Assembly (NCBI GenBank): GCA_052289195.1 | Contig: DAWAJD010000002.1 | Coordinates: 1-64,000, forward strand | DNA: 64,000 nucleotides | Direction: 5' to 3' | Source: UBA4644 sp900555855 | GTDB lineage: Bacteria; Bacillota; Clostridia; Oscillospirales; Butyricicoccaceae | Part shown: in pieces, positions 32,026 to 40,562 of the stretch | How positions within the stretch are numbered: position 1 is the stretch's first letter | Layout: each line of letters opens with the position of its first letter | The notes under the pieces: model-generated | What the model saw: only the letters and a program-made list of their open reading frames with translations | Told to the model about the DNA's origin: nothing | The model's database searches: none | Program-made: the position numbers and the translations under genes

Positions 32026-34947
32026 ATGAAAGCCATCGCATCCCGTTTCGCCGCGCTGCTTCTGGTGCTGGCGCTGGCGGCGTCTGCCCTGCCTTTTGCC
32101 GCGCTGGCAGCCGGCCCGCTGACTTATACGGTCCGAACGGACCTGGGCCAGGGCCTGACGCTGACGCAGGGCAACGGCTATACCGACGCAGGCAAGCTGC
32201 GGCAGCTGTTTACGCTGGACTATACCCCCGGCGGCAATGTCCGGCCGCTGGTCCTCTACGGGACCTATATCAACGGAAAATCCACCATAGGCACGGTGGT
32301 CGCTTATGCGGAAAGCATGGGCTACCGGGTGCTGGCGGCGGTGAACTCCGATTTCTTCTTCATGGGCTCCGGTGTGCCAACGGGCATGACCATTCAGAAC
32401 GGCAGGCTGGCCTCCTCCGACGGCGGTTGGAATGCCGTGGGCTTTTTTGAGGACGGCACGGCCATCGCCGGGACGCCCAAGCTGTCCATCACCCTCACCG
32501 GGCCGGACGGCGCCGAGCGGCCCATCCATGCCCTGAACAATGTGCGCACCTCCGCCGGCATCTATCTCTATACGCAGGACTTTGACGCCACCACCGCCAC
32601 CACGGCCGCCGGCACGGAGGTCGTTCTGGAGCCGGTGAAGGGCGGTCCCCTTCGTCTGGGCCGCAAGCTCAAGGCCCGGGTAGTCTCCACTGCACACACC
32701 TCCAGCACGCCCATCGGGCCGGATCAGCTGGTGCTCAGTCTGACGGACAGCTGCACCGCCGGCGTGACCCTCTCCGACCTGACGGCGGGCGATGAGGTGA
32801 CGCTCTATGCCGCCACGGAGGACCCCGCCTGGAACGATGTGGTCTGGGGCTCCGGCGGCGGAAATATGCTGGCGAGAAACGGCCAGCTCACCTCCGATGC
32901 CACCGCAGAGGTGGCGCCCCGGACGGTTTTGGGCATCTGGGAGGATGGCTCTGTACGAATTCTGGAGTGTGACGGCCGTCAGGCTGCACTGAGCACTGGC
33001 ATTTCCCTGATCGAGGCCGCCCAGCTGCTGCTGGCGGAGGGCTGCGTTACTGTCATCAATCTGGATGGCGGCGGCTCCTCCATTTTGGCCGCAGCCTACC
33101 CGGGCAAGGCCACCGCCGTCCTTTCCTCCCCCTCGGAGGGCAGCCCCCGGGCCTGCGCCACCTATCTTTTGTTCGTCACGGAGGAAGACGGCTCCGGCAG
33201 CTCCTCCGGCCGCGCCTGGGGCAGCACGGTCTATCCCCGGTCTGCCACGCTGCTGGCCGGCGCTTCCCTGCCCGTCAGCGCCATCTCCTATCATAAATCC
33301 TATCTGAATTTTGCCGATGTTACGGACGACCTCACCGCCGACGGCGGCTGGGTCTCCGGCGGCGTTTACTATGCGCCTCACGAGGCCGGCACCTATCAGG
33401 TGTTCACCTCCCGGCTGGAAAGCCAGCCCGCTTTGTATACCGTTACCGATGCGGTGGCTTCGCTGAAGCTCACGGTCGGCGGCAAGGCAGTCTCTGCCCT
33501 GACGCTGGAGCCGGGCAGCGTCACCGATCTGGATGTTCTTGCCAGCGACGGCATCCGCTCCATCGTCTGCTCCGACGATCAGTTTTCCTTTGCCGTCACC
33601 GGCGATATCGGCACCATCGACGAAAACGGCGTCTTTACCGCCGCCCGGCGCTCCGGCAGCGGCAGCATCACCTGCGCCTACGGCAGCGCCGTCTGCACCG
33701 TGACGGTAACGCTGGAGGCCAAGCCTGCCAGCCTGCTTTCCGATCTGGACAGCGCTTCCCTGGGGATCTACGGCAATGCCCAGGCCCAGGTCCTGCAGGA
33801 GACCCAGCCGGAAAACATCCGCTATGGCAAGGGCTCTGTGAAGCTCTCCTATACCGGCGCCGACGGCCAGCTGGCAGAATATCTCTTCCCGGAAGCCATC
33901 GCGCTGGAAAAGGTCTCCCATGTCTCCGTCATGGCCAAGGGCAGCGGCCAGTGGTATTTCCTGTTTGCCCCGGCTGACAGCACGGCTTCCCTGCTGGCGC
34001 AGCCGCTGACCGCAGAGGGCGACAGCTGGCAGACCGTCTTTGCGGAGGTCCCCCAGGACGCCGTCTCTCTGCTGGGCTTTGCCCGGCGAGGCGCAGGCAG
34101 CGGGACCCTCTGGCTGGATCAGCTCTGTGCCCACTATGGCGCCATGGAACGGGATGTGACGCCGCCTGTCATCAGCATTCAAAGCACAGAGGGCACGCTG
34201 CAGGCCGCCGTTACCGATGATTCCGGCAGTCTCTCCTCCACCGGCATCACAGTCGCAATCGACGGCGCTGCAGCAGCCTTCCAATATTCCGGCGGCGTTC
34301 TTACCTGTGCGCTGCCCACCGACGGCGCCCGCCACCGGATCACCGTCACCGCCCGGGACGCCATGGGCAATCTTTCCCGGCAGAGCACGGAGATCGGGCA
34401 GGCCGCAGCGCCCAGCTTTTCGGATATGAACGGCCACTGGGCTGCCGCCGCCGTGGAATATCTCCATGGGAAGGGCGTTTTCTCCGATGCGGAGCAGTTC
34501 CGCCCCGGCGATCAGGTGAACAACGCCATGGCCGCCACCATGCTTTCCCGCTATCTGGGCGTGGATGTGACCCAGTATGAAAACACCGTCCTGCCCTATA
34601 CCGACGCTGCAAAGATCCCCGACTGGGCGCTGCCCCATGTGAAGGCCATGTATGCGCTGGGCATGATGAAGGGCTCTACCGACGCCGCCGGGCGCTCCGT
34701 TTTGAATCCCGGCGCCGCCTGCTCCCGGGCGCAGATCATGACCATGCTGGGCCGCACGCTGACCCGCGGCTATGCCTATGCGCCCTGCACCTATGCCGAC
34801 GCCGGACAGATCCCCGCCTGGTCCCGGGATCATCTGGATCTGCTCTCCGCGCTGGGCATCGTCAACGGCAACGAGAAAAACCAGGTGAACCCCAACGGGA
34901 CCATCACCCGGGCTGAGTTTGCCGCGCTGCTCTATCGGATGTATTGA
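32026..34947 (+). CDS. SLH-anchored phosphodiester glycosidase family surface protein
   Basis: A 973-aa secreted protein. A signal peptide covers residues 1 to about 29 (ending ALAAG). Residues about 60-385 form a phosphodiester glycosidase (NAGPA/DUF2233) domain with NSDFFFMGSG, GDEVTLYA and the signature INLDGGGSSIL. The middle (about 390-790) holds beta-sandwich/Ig-like material and a module around 600-700 with IRYGKGSVKLSYT. Three SLH repeats (starting FSDMNGHWAAAAVEYL at about 800, then TDAAKIPDWALPHVKAMYALG and ADAGQIPAWSRDHLDLL) end the protein and should bind the pyruvylated secondary wall polymer. Target glycan is unknown. AAAGGAG precedes the ATG; TATAAT lies at 31976. Confidence 0.88.
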   Translation: MKAIASRFAALLLVLALAASALPFAALAAGPLTYTVRTDLGQGLTLTQGNGYTDAGKLRQLFTLDYTPGGNVRPLVLYGTYINGKSTIGTVVAYAESMGYRVLAAVNSDFFFMGSGVPTGMTIQNGRLASSDGGWNAVGFFEDGTAIAGTPKLSITLTGPDGAERPIHALNNVRTSAGIYLYTQDFDATTATTAAGTEVVLEPVKGGPLRLGRKLKARVVSTAHTSSTPIGPDQLVLSLTDSCTAGVTLSDLTAGDEVTLYAATEDPAWNDVVWGSGGGNMLARNGQLTSDATAEVAPRTVLGIWEDGSVRILECDGRQAALSTGISLIEAAQLLLAEGCVTVINLDGGGSSILAAAYPGKATAVLSSPSEGSPRACATYLLFVTEEDGSGSSSGRAWGSTVYPRSATLLAGASLPVSAISYHKSYLNFADVTDDLTADGGWVSGGVYYAPHEAGTYQVFTSRLESQPALYTVTDAVASLKLTVGGKAVSALTLEPGSVTDLDVLASDGIRSIVCSDDQFSFAVTGDIGTIDENGVFTAARRSGSGSITCAYGSAVCTVTVTLEAKPASLLSDLDSASLGIYGNAQAQVLQETQPENIRYGKGSVKLSYTGADGQLAEYLFPEAIALEKVSHVSVMAKGSGQWYFLFAPADSTASLLAQPLTAEGDSWQTVFAEVPQDAVSLLGFARRGAGSGTLWLDQLCAHYGAMERDVTPPVISIQSTEGTLQAAVTDDSGSLSSTGITVAIDGAAAAFQYSGGVLTCALPTDGARHRITVTARDAMGNLSRQSTEIGQAAAPSFSDMNGHWAAAAVEYLHGKGVFSDAEQFRPGDQVNNAMAATMLSRYLGVDVTQYENTVLPYTDAAKIPDWALPHVKAMYALGMMKGSTDAAGRSVLNPGAACSRAQIMTMLGRTLTRGYAYAPCTYADAGQIPAWSRDHLDLLSALGIVNGNEKNQVNPNGTITRAEFAALLYRMY

Positions 34948-34959
34948 CCGCGCTGCAAA

Positions 34960-34996
34960 GCGCCCTCCGCAGAAAACCTGCGGAGGGCGCTTTTTT
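34960..34996 (+). terminator. terminator after the SLH gene
   Basis: Perfect stem GCGCCCTCCGCAG / CTGCGGAGGGCGC, 5-base loop, then TTTTTT. Confidence 0.9.
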
Positions 34997-35020
34997 ATGG
35001 ATCCGGCTCTGATCTTTGGC

Positions 35021-35533
35021 TTACAGTCGCTCCACCGTCTCGCTCAGCGGCTTGCGGCTGAAGTGCATCCGGCTGGGATGGCAGTCTGCCGCGGCATAGC
35101 CCAGCGGCAGCAGGGCAAAGGGCTCGTGGCCTTCCGGCAGGGCAAACTGCTTTTTCACCTCCGCCGTATCGAACCAGCAGACCCAGGTGGTGCCCAGCCC
35201 CAGCGACTGAGCCTCCAGCATCATCTGCGCGGTGACGATGGAGCAATCCATCTCGGTCGCATTGCGGTCGTTGAAGGGGTTGGTCCAGCCCTCCTGCCGG
35301 TCACCGCAGATCAGCAGCACCACCGGTGCGTCAAATGCACAGGGCGTGATCGCCCGGATCTTTTCCAGCGCAGCGGCGCTCTCCAGCACATAAATATGCT
35401 GGGGCTGCTGATTTTTCGCCGTGGGGGCGCAGGCGCCCGCCTCCAGCACCAGCTGCAGCTTTTCCTCCTCCACCGGCTTGTCTGCAAACTTCCGCACGGA
35501 ATACCGCGCCTTCAAAAGCTCCAATAACTCCAT
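35021..35533 (-). CDS. nitroreductase family protein
   Basis: A 170-aa FMN-dependent NAD(P)H oxidoreductase of the nitroreductase superfamily. The N-terminal RYSVRKF is the FMN-phosphate signature and ACAPTAKNQQP is the second FMN-contact motif; GTTWVCWFD and the closing LPLGYAAADCHPSR fit short clostridial members. It reduces nitro compounds, quinones or flavins; the physiological substrate is unknown. I chose ATG at 35533 (AAAGGGCGG upstream) over a Met seven codons earlier. The gene lies 34 bases downstream of ruvX on the same strand. Confidence 0.88.
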   Translation of the reverse strand: MELLELLKARYSVRKFADKPVEEEKLQLVLEAGACAPTAKNQQPQHIYVLESAAALEKIRAITPCAFDAPVVLLICGDRQEGWTNPFNDRNATEMDCSIVTAQMMLEAQSLGLGTTWVCWFDTAEVKKQFALPEGHEPFALLPLGYAAADCHPSRMHFSRKPLSETVERL

Positions 35534-35567
35534 AAAACCGCCCTTTCTCGACAACTTATCGTATTTT

Positions 35568-35993
35568 TCAGGATTCTTTATGCAAATTGTAATAGTCTAA
35601 ATAGCCCTGCAGGATCACCTGCGCCGCCACGGCGTCTACCCGCGCCCGCTGCTTGCCCCGTTTTTTCCCGGCGTCGCTCAAAATGCGGTTGGCGGTAACG
35701 CTGCTGCAGCGCTCATCCCAGAGCACGACCTCCAGCCCGCAGGCCTCCTGCAACTGGAGGGCAAAGGCCCGGCATTCCGCCGCCTTTGGCCCCTCCGTCC
35801 CATTCATGTTCAGCGGCAGACCCAGCACGATGCGCTCCGGCTTTTCCGCTTCGATCTCCCGGCAGATGGCCGCCAGCAGCCGCTGGCGGTTATGCTCCGG
35901 GATGGTGATGCTGCGGCCGGCCAGAAAGCCGCTGAGGTCGGAGACGCAGACCCCCGTCCGCGCCTGTCCCAGATCGATGCCCATCATCTTCAT
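35568..35993 (-). CDS. ruvX: Holliday junction resolvase RuvX (YqgF)
   Basis: A 141-aa RNase H-fold protein. The acidic residues are seen in MGIDLGQARTGVC (Asp), IVLGLPLNMNGTEG (the central motif) and DERCSSVTANRIL plus VDAVAAQVILQGYL (final Asp). It is linked to pre-16S rRNA 5'-end maturation and to Holliday junction cleavage. Length is the family norm. It starts 4 bases after the stop of the P-loop ATPase, so the two are cotranscribed. Confidence 0.93.
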   Translation of the reverse strand: MKMMGIDLGQARTGVCVSDLSGFLAGRSITIPEHNRQRLLAAICREIEAEKPERIVLGLPLNMNGTEGPKAAECRAFALQLQEACGLEVVLWDERCSSVTANRILSDAGKKRGKQRARVDAVAAQVILQGYLDYYNLHKES

Positions 35994-35997
35994 GCCG

Positions 35998-36927
35998 TCA
36001 CTCCAGATCTACATTGTTGATATGCCCCAGCAGATCCGGCTGCTTGGGGCCCACTCTGCCTACCAGCAGCCACCGATCCTTCCGGTCGTCGTAGATGGGC
36101 CTTGGCAGCAGGCGGAAGCCAACGATCTCCCCCGTCTCGGAAACATGGGTGCGGGGGCCGGTGCAGCGGTGGATGCGTCCGCCGATGCTCACATGCTGAT
36201 CGTCTACATATTCCACCGGAAGATTGGCGGCAATATCCTCCCGGACAGCCGTCTCCAGCGCCGGGATATCCACCTCCGGCGGACGGTCCGGAAAGACCAG
36301 CAGAAATCCGTTTTTAATGTCATCGTGCTCGCAGCGGTCATATTCCTCCGGGGTCATGTGCCGCTCGCAGAGGTCCTCCGCCGTGTGCGCCATCTGCCGG
36401 ATGCGGACGGACTTATGCACGATGCGGGCGATATCCGCCGGCAGCGGGCCAAATACATTGGGACGGGTGACAATGACCTCCTCGCCGATGCCCAGGATCA
36501 GATCGGCATTCATGCCCAACTGCTCCTGCAGCAGGTCGAAATGCTCGATGACCACCCGCTTGCCCCGGGCGATGGCCTGCAGCGTGGCATCCACCAGCGC
36601 GTGCATCTGGCTGAAGCCCAGCTCAAAGCGCACATCCATGTGATAGGTGTGAGGCGAATAAAACCGGCTCTCCTCCTCCTGGGCCAGCAGGGGCAGCGGC
36701 CGCATATTTACGCCCTCGTCATCGTTGGTCAGCTCCAGGCCGGGAAACATCCCCTTGATCAGCATGCTCTTGCCGGAGCCGGCCTCGCCAATGACGCCGA
36801 TGATCCGGTCAAAGGGGCTCAGATGCAGCTGAGCGATCTGCATCCCCAGAGCATACATCCGATCCCGTCCGCGGGGGGCAAAATAAACGCTGTAAAGGTG
36901 GCTGGTGGTCTTATCCACATAGGCCAT
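35998..36927 (-). CDS. conserved P-loop ATPase of unknown function
   Basis: A 309-aa soluble protein. Walker A GVIGEAGSGKSMLIKG stands at about residues 43-58 and a candidate Walker B region with GKRVVIEHFDLL at about 142-153. Further conserved-looking stretches are GEEVIVTRPNVFGPLP, the His-rich MAHTAEDLCERHM and the C-terminal SIGGRIHRCTGPRTHVS. I believe relatives are annotated as having an alanyl-tRNA-synthetase second additional domain, from memory only. It precedes ruvX and follows the beta-lactamase-fold gene on the same strand. Start ATG at 36927 has GGAAAGGGAGGG. Confidence 0.7.
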   Translation of the reverse strand: MAYVDKTTSHLYSVYFAPRGRDRMYALGMQIAQLHLSPFDRIIGVIGEAGSGKSMLIKGMFPGLELTNDDEGVNMRPLPLLAQEEESRFYSPHTYHMDVRFELGFSQMHALVDATLQAIARGKRVVIEHFDLLQEQLGMNADLILGIGEEVIVTRPNVFGPLPADIARIVHKSVRIRQMAHTAEDLCERHMTPEEYDRCEHDDIKNGFLLVFPDRPPEVDIPALETAVREDIAANLPVEYVDDQHVSIGGRIHRCTGPRTHVSETGEIVGFRLLPRPIYDDRKDRWLLVGRVGPKQPDLLGHINNVDLE

Positions 36928-36945
36928 AGCGCTCCCTCCCTTTCC

Positions 36946-37743
36946 TCAAGCCTGCGCCGGCGCGCCGCCATTGGCATCGTAGAGCGCCCGGGTGATCTCG
37001 CCGATCTGGATGTTCAGCCGTCCCTCCGTGCCCGGCTCCAGCTCCCAGTTGCAGAAGCACACCAGGAAGGGATGTTTCGCCAGAACGATGCCCACATCGT
37101 GGGTGATGCCCTCGTCCTCGCCGGTCTTGTGGGCCGTCTCTCCCTCGGCCAGCAGCAGCGGCATTTTGTTGGTGCACTGCTGGGCCAGCAGCATCTCCAG
37201 CATCTCGCCGCTGGCGCTTTCGCTCACCAGCTGACGCTTCCAGATCAGCTCCAGCAGCCGGGCAACGCCCCGTGCAGAAACGGTGTTGCGCTTGCCGCAA
37301 AAGGCCTCCCGGGTCTCAAAGAGCTTGCGGTTCAGCACGACGCCCTCCAGCCCAAGCCGTCGGTTGTTTGCCTGGATATTGTCCAGCCCCAGCAGGTCGA
37401 TGAGCAGATTGGTGGCCATGTTGTCGGAGATGGTGATCATCAGCCAGCACAGGTCGACAGGCGTCACCTCCAGCCCCGTGTGCATCAGCGTCAAGACACC
37501 GCAGATGGGGACCCGATCCTCATCCCGCACGGTGATTTTCTGATCCCGGCGCACCAGCCCCGTCTCCAGCTGGCGAAACAGCTCCGCCATGACGGTGAGC
37601 TTGATGACGCTGGCCGCGCCCATAGGCTCCAGCTCGTTGTAGCCCCAGTGCTCGCCGGTGGTGAGATCCTGATAATAGATCGAGGTGTGTCCCGGATAAT
37701 CCGCCACTTGGCGGAGAATGGATTCTTTCAGCTTTGCTTCCAT
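36946..37743 (-). CDS. class A beta-lactamase-fold serine hydrolase without signal peptide
   Basis: A 265-aa PF13354-type protein. It keeps three motifs of the penicillin-recognising fold: SVIK (SxxK, residues 45-48), SDN (about 107-109) and KTG (about 210-212). The omega-loop Glu of true class A beta-lactamases is not clearly placed (the similar EGVVLN has one extra residue). There is no signal peptide, so it should stay in the cytosol, which is odd for a beta-lactamase or PBP. It may be a cytosolic amidase or esterase. It lies between the P-loop ATPase (18 bases downstream) and a SpoIIM-like gene (30 bases upstream). Confidence 0.82.
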   Translation of the reverse strand: MEAKLKESILRQVADYPGHTSIYYQDLTTGEHWGYNELEPMGAASVIKLTVMAELFRQLETGLVRRDQKITVRDEDRVPICGVLTLMHTGLEVTPVDLCWLMITISDNMATNLLIDLLGLDNIQANNRRLGLEGVVLNRKLFETREAFCGKRNTVSARGVARLLELIWKRQLVSESASGEMLEMLLAQQCTNKMPLLLAEGETAHKTGEDEGITHDVGIVLAKHPFLVCFCNWELEPGTEGRLNIQIGEITRALYDANGGAPAQA

Positions 37744-37773
37744 CAGTCGTTCCTCATTTCTGTTTGATCCTGT

Positions 37774-38415
37774 TCAGACGCCAACGCCAGCGCCCCCGCC
37801 GAAAGGCCCCAAAAGGCCCAAACAAAGCGGCGTGATCCAGCTCTCAATGGCCGCAGCCGCCAGCAGCAGCGGCACGCAATAGCAGAAAAATACGCGGAAC
37901 AGCGCCGGAAAGAGCTTCTCCAGCGGCTGTGCGCCCGGTTTTTTCCGCAAGCTATCCATAACGCTCCGGCAAAGGAGCAGCCCCATGGCGCAGCCCAGCA
38001 TAATGGCGGGGATCTCAAAGATCCCATGGGGCAAAATGCCCAACAGCAGAAGCTTCCACGCGCTTTTACCATAAAGGGACAGCACAACGCCCAGCAGTCC
38101 GCCGTTCAGCAGCAGGATCGCCGCCGGCAGAAAGAGAAAGGGCACCAGCCCCGCCAGCATCGAGGAAGCGACGGTCCGGACATTATGCAGGAACAGCTCC
38201 GGCATTCGAATCCCGCCCTGCGCATCCATCAGCTCCTCCTGCTGCAGCGCCTCTGCAAAGCGTTCCTGCAGCGCGGCTGCCTGCTCCCGCGGGCACAACA
38301 GCCCGGCCAGCAGCCCCGCAGCCACAAACGCCGCCAGACACCACAGCGCCCGCCGCAGCAGCCTTTCCCGGAAAAACTGCCCACAAAGGGCATATTGCCT
38401 TTTCAAAAAACGCAC
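37774..38415 (-). CDS. SpoIIM/DUF95-like membrane protein
   Basis: A 213-aa integral membrane protein with about five hydrophobic segments. The stretch LLLLGILPHGIFEIPAIMLG near residues 135-154 is the hallmark of the SpoIIM (stage II sporulation protein M) superfamily. In B. subtilis SpoIIM works with SpoIID and SpoIIP in engulfment; here the other two are not present, so this may be a general DUF95 protein. A GTG at 38424 is inside the GGAGG Shine-Dalgarno, so the in-frame GTG at 38415, 8 bases further, is the better start. It follows ispE by 18 bases. Confidence 0.8.
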   Translation of the reverse strand: MRFLKRQYALCGQFFRERLLRRALWCLAAFVAAGLLAGLLCPREQAAALQERFAEALQQEELMDAQGGIRMPELFLHNVRTVASSMLAGLVPFLFLPAAILLLNGGLLGVVLSLYGKSAWKLLLLGILPHGIFEIPAIMLGCAMGLLLCRSVMDSLRKKPGAQPLEKLFPALFRVFFCYCVPLLLAAAAIESWITPLCLGLLGPFGGGAGVGV

Positions 38416-38433
38416 CGGCTCCACCTCCGTCTT

Positions 38434-39309
38434 TTATTTCGTTTCTCCGGCGCACAGCGCCCGGGCAAAAAAGGTCTCCCGGCAGAAGGGCCGCAGGGCC
38501 TGCGCCGCCTGCTCTGCCGGCTCCCGGGCGGAAAACAGGCCAAACACGGCAGATCCGCTGCCCGTCATCCGTGCTCCCAGGGCCCCCTGGTCCAAAAGCT
38601 GCTGCCGCAGGGCGGCGATGCGGGGAAACTGCCGCGCCACCGGCAGCTCCAGCGAATTGTAAAGCAGCCGCCCCGTCTCTGCCGCGTCACCCGCCTCCAT
38701 GGCCTGACGCAGCGGGCCGCTGCCCGGGCCGGGGCCCCAGCCGCCCTGGTCAAACAGCTGGAAGGCCGCCCGGGTGGAGACGGAAAAGGCCGGCTTACCA
38801 ATGGCGAACCAAAGATCCTTGGGTGTTTGAATGGGGCGAAGCTTTTCTCCTGTGCCGCCGGCCAGCGCCGTCCCGCCCATCAGGCAGAAGGGCACATCTG
38901 CCCCCAGGCTCTGGGCGCCGCGATGCAGGGCTTTTTCGCCCAGCGGCATACCGAAGGCCCGGTTCAGCAGGCGGAGCACACAGGCGGCGTCGGTGCTGCC
39001 GCCCGCCATGCCCGCCCCCACGGGGATATTTTTCTTGATGTTGATGTTCAGCCCCGGATTCTGCACGCCGGAAAGCTCAAAAAAAAGCTCCGCCGCCTTT
39101 ACGGCCAGATTGCGCCCGTCGGTGGGCAGATAGGGCAGGCTGCACCGGAGGGAGATGCCGCCCTGACGGTGGACCGTAATGGCCACCAGATCGCACAGGT
39201 CTACCGCCTGAAAGACCGTCTCCAGCTCGTGGTAGCCGTCCGGCCGAAGGCCCTCCACGCTGAGATACAGATTGAGCTTGGCAAACGCCTTGCCGCTGAT
39301 GGTTTTCAT
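38434..39309 (-). CDS. ispE: 4-diphosphocytidyl-2-C-methyl-D-erythritol kinase
   Basis: A 291-aa GHMP kinase that phosphorylates CDP-ME in the MEP route to isoprenoids in the cytosol. The substrate site AKLNLYLSVEGLRPDGYHEL lies near residues 10-29, the GHMP ATP loop PVGAGMAGGSTDAA at about 95-108, and the third motif MTGSGSAVFG near 250. Length is usual. ATG at 39309 has AAAAAGGATGAAC upstream. It is followed by the SpoIIM-like, beta-lactamase-fold, ATPase, ruvX and nitroreductase genes on the same strand with short gaps, so it likely heads that operon. Confidence 0.95.
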   Translation of the reverse strand: MKTISGKAFAKLNLYLSVEGLRPDGYHELETVFQAVDLCDLVAITVHRQGGISLRCSLPYLPTDGRNLAVKAAELFFELSGVQNPGLNINIKKNIPVGAGMAGGSTDAACVLRLLNRAFGMPLGEKALHRGAQSLGADVPFCLMGGTALAGGTGEKLRPIQTPKDLWFAIGKPAFSVSTRAAFQLFDQGGWGPGPGSGPLRQAMEAGDAAETGRLLYNSLELPVARQFPRIAALRQQLLDQGALGARMTGSGSAVFGLFSAREPAEQAAQALRPFCRETFFARALCAGETK

Positions 39310-39371
39310 TGACCGTTCATCCTTTTTCCCTTGCCGGGCTTTTGCCCGGCTGTCTTGGTTCAGTATATCAT

Positions 39372-39402
39372 AAAAAAAGTCCGCGGACAACTGCCCGCGG
39401 AG
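39372..39402 (-). terminator. terminator of the DUF378 gene
   Basis: Stem GTCCGCGGACA / TGCCCGCGGA (one mismatch) flanked by seven A, which read as a T-run on the minus strand. Confidence 0.8.
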
Positions 39403-39425
39403 CCTTTTCCGGATCCTTCTCCGAT

Positions 39426-39626
39426 TTATGCGATGCCCTCTTCCCGGGGACGGAACAGCAGGCCGATGCACCACAGCGCCGCCAGACCTACCAGACCGTA
39501 AACGATCCGGCTACCGATGGTTGTGCTGCCGCCGAAGATCCAGGCCACCAGATCGAACCGGAACAGGCCGATCAGCCCCCAGTTGATGCCGCCGATGATG
39601 GTCAGCGCCAATGCGAATTTGTTCAC
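39426..39626 (-). CDS. DUF378 domain-containing small membrane protein
   Basis: A 66-aa protein with two hydrophobic segments (about residues 5-25 and 38-56). The motif GGINWGLIGLFRFDLVAWIFG is the DUF378 signature, seen near residues 12-32 (cited by position). Function is unknown. The start is GTG at 39626, seven bases after AGGAGG. The gene stands alone between a terminator and a divergent SDR gene. Confidence 0.85.
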   Translation of the reverse strand: MNKFALALTIIGGINWGLIGLFRFDLVAWIFGGSTTIGSRIVYGLVGLAALWCIGLLFRPREEGIA

Positions 39627-39769
39627 GAAAACACCTCCTGTCACGCGGGTTTTCCCTCAGTATTTCCGCCGCGGGAGGAAATTATGCCATTTTTCTATAC
39701 AATCCTTCGGTTCTGTGCTAAACTATGGATAAAAGCTGCGATATTTCAAAAAAGGAGCCTTTGCATAAT

Positions 39770-40504
39770 ATGGGAAAGACCGTCCTCATCACCGGCGCTT
39801 CCGGCGGCATCGGCAGCGCCTGCGCCCGGGCCTTTGCCAAAGACGGCTGGCAGACCGCGCTGCATTTCGGCAAAAACGAGACCTCTGCCCGGGCCCTCCG
39901 GGACGCGCTGCGGGCCATGGGCTGCGACGCGGAGGTGTTTTCCGCCGACGCGGCCTGTCCCGCGCAGGTAAACGCCTGTGTGGACGCTGTGCTGGCCCGC
40001 TTCGGGCGCATCGACGCGCTGGTCTGCTGCGCCGGCGTTGCCCAGCAGAAGCTTTTTACCGACCTTACCGACGAAGACTGGCGACGAATGCTGGACGCGG
40101 ATCTGGGCGGCGTGTTTGCCTTTGACCGGGCGGTCCTGCCCGGGATGCTCCGCCGGGGCGCAGGCGCCATCGTGAATCTTTCCTCCGTCTGGGGCGTCTG
40201 CGGCGCTTCCTGCGAGGTGCATTATTCCGCCGCCAAGGCGGGCGTCATCGGGCTCAGCCGCGCGCTGGCCAAGGAGGTGGGGCCGGCGGGCGTGCGGGTG
40301 AACTGCGTGGCCCCCGGCGTTATCGACACGCCCATGTGCGCCTGCTTCGACGGGGACACCATGGCGGCGCTGGCGGAGGAAACGCCCCTGGGCCGCATCG
40401 GCCGCCCGGAGGATGTGGCGGAGGCCGTTTTGTTCCTCTGCTCGGAGCAGGCCGCCTTCATCACCGGCCAGACGCTGGGCGTGGACGGCGGCTTTGGCCT
40501 GTAA
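39770..40504 (+). CDS. short-chain dehydrogenase/reductase, FabG-like
   Basis: A 244-aa SDR. The NAD(P)-binding motif TGASGGIGSACA is at about residues 7-18, followed by CCAGVAQ (NAG-like motif with Cys), catalytic Ser in NLSSVWG, and YSAAKAG (Tyr and Lys). The C-terminal ITGQTLGVDGGFGL fits 3-oxoacyl-ACP reductases. It could reduce a 3-oxoacyl thioester or another ketone; it lies apart from any fatty-acid cluster, so FabG itself is not certain. ATG at 39770 follows AAGGAG at 12 bases. Strong terminator downstream. Confidence 0.85.
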   Translation: MGKTVLITGASGGIGSACARAFAKDGWQTALHFGKNETSARALRDALRAMGCDAEVFSADAACPAQVNACVDAVLARFGRIDALVCCAGVAQQKLFTDLTDEDWRRMLDADLGGVFAFDRAVLPGMLRRGAGAIVNLSSVWGVCGASCEVHYSAAKAGVIGLSRALAKEVGPAGVRVNCVAPGVIDTPMCACFDGDTMAALAEETPLGRIGRPEDVAEAVLFLCSEQAAFITGQTLGVDGGFGL

Positions 40505-40520
40505 GCATCCAGATCCTCAT

Positions 40521-40562
40521 GAAAAAGCCCTGACCGGGCTCCCGGTCAGGGCCTGTTTTTTC
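40521..40562. terminator. bidirectional terminator
   Basis: Perfect stem GCCCTGACCGGG / CCCGGTCAGGGC with a 2-base loop at 40527-40552; AAAAA on the left and TTTTTT on the right serve the two convergent genes. Confidence 0.88.

Noticed and set aside
31927..34833. 968-codon open frame opposite the SLH gene
   Set aside because: It is an antisense shadow of G+C-rich coding DNA, with low-complexity Gly/Ala/Arg composition and no ribosome site.
35653..37767. 704-codon plus-strand frame across ruvX, ATPase and beta-lactamase-fold genes
   Set aside because: It runs antisense through three recognisable genes and shows no domain.
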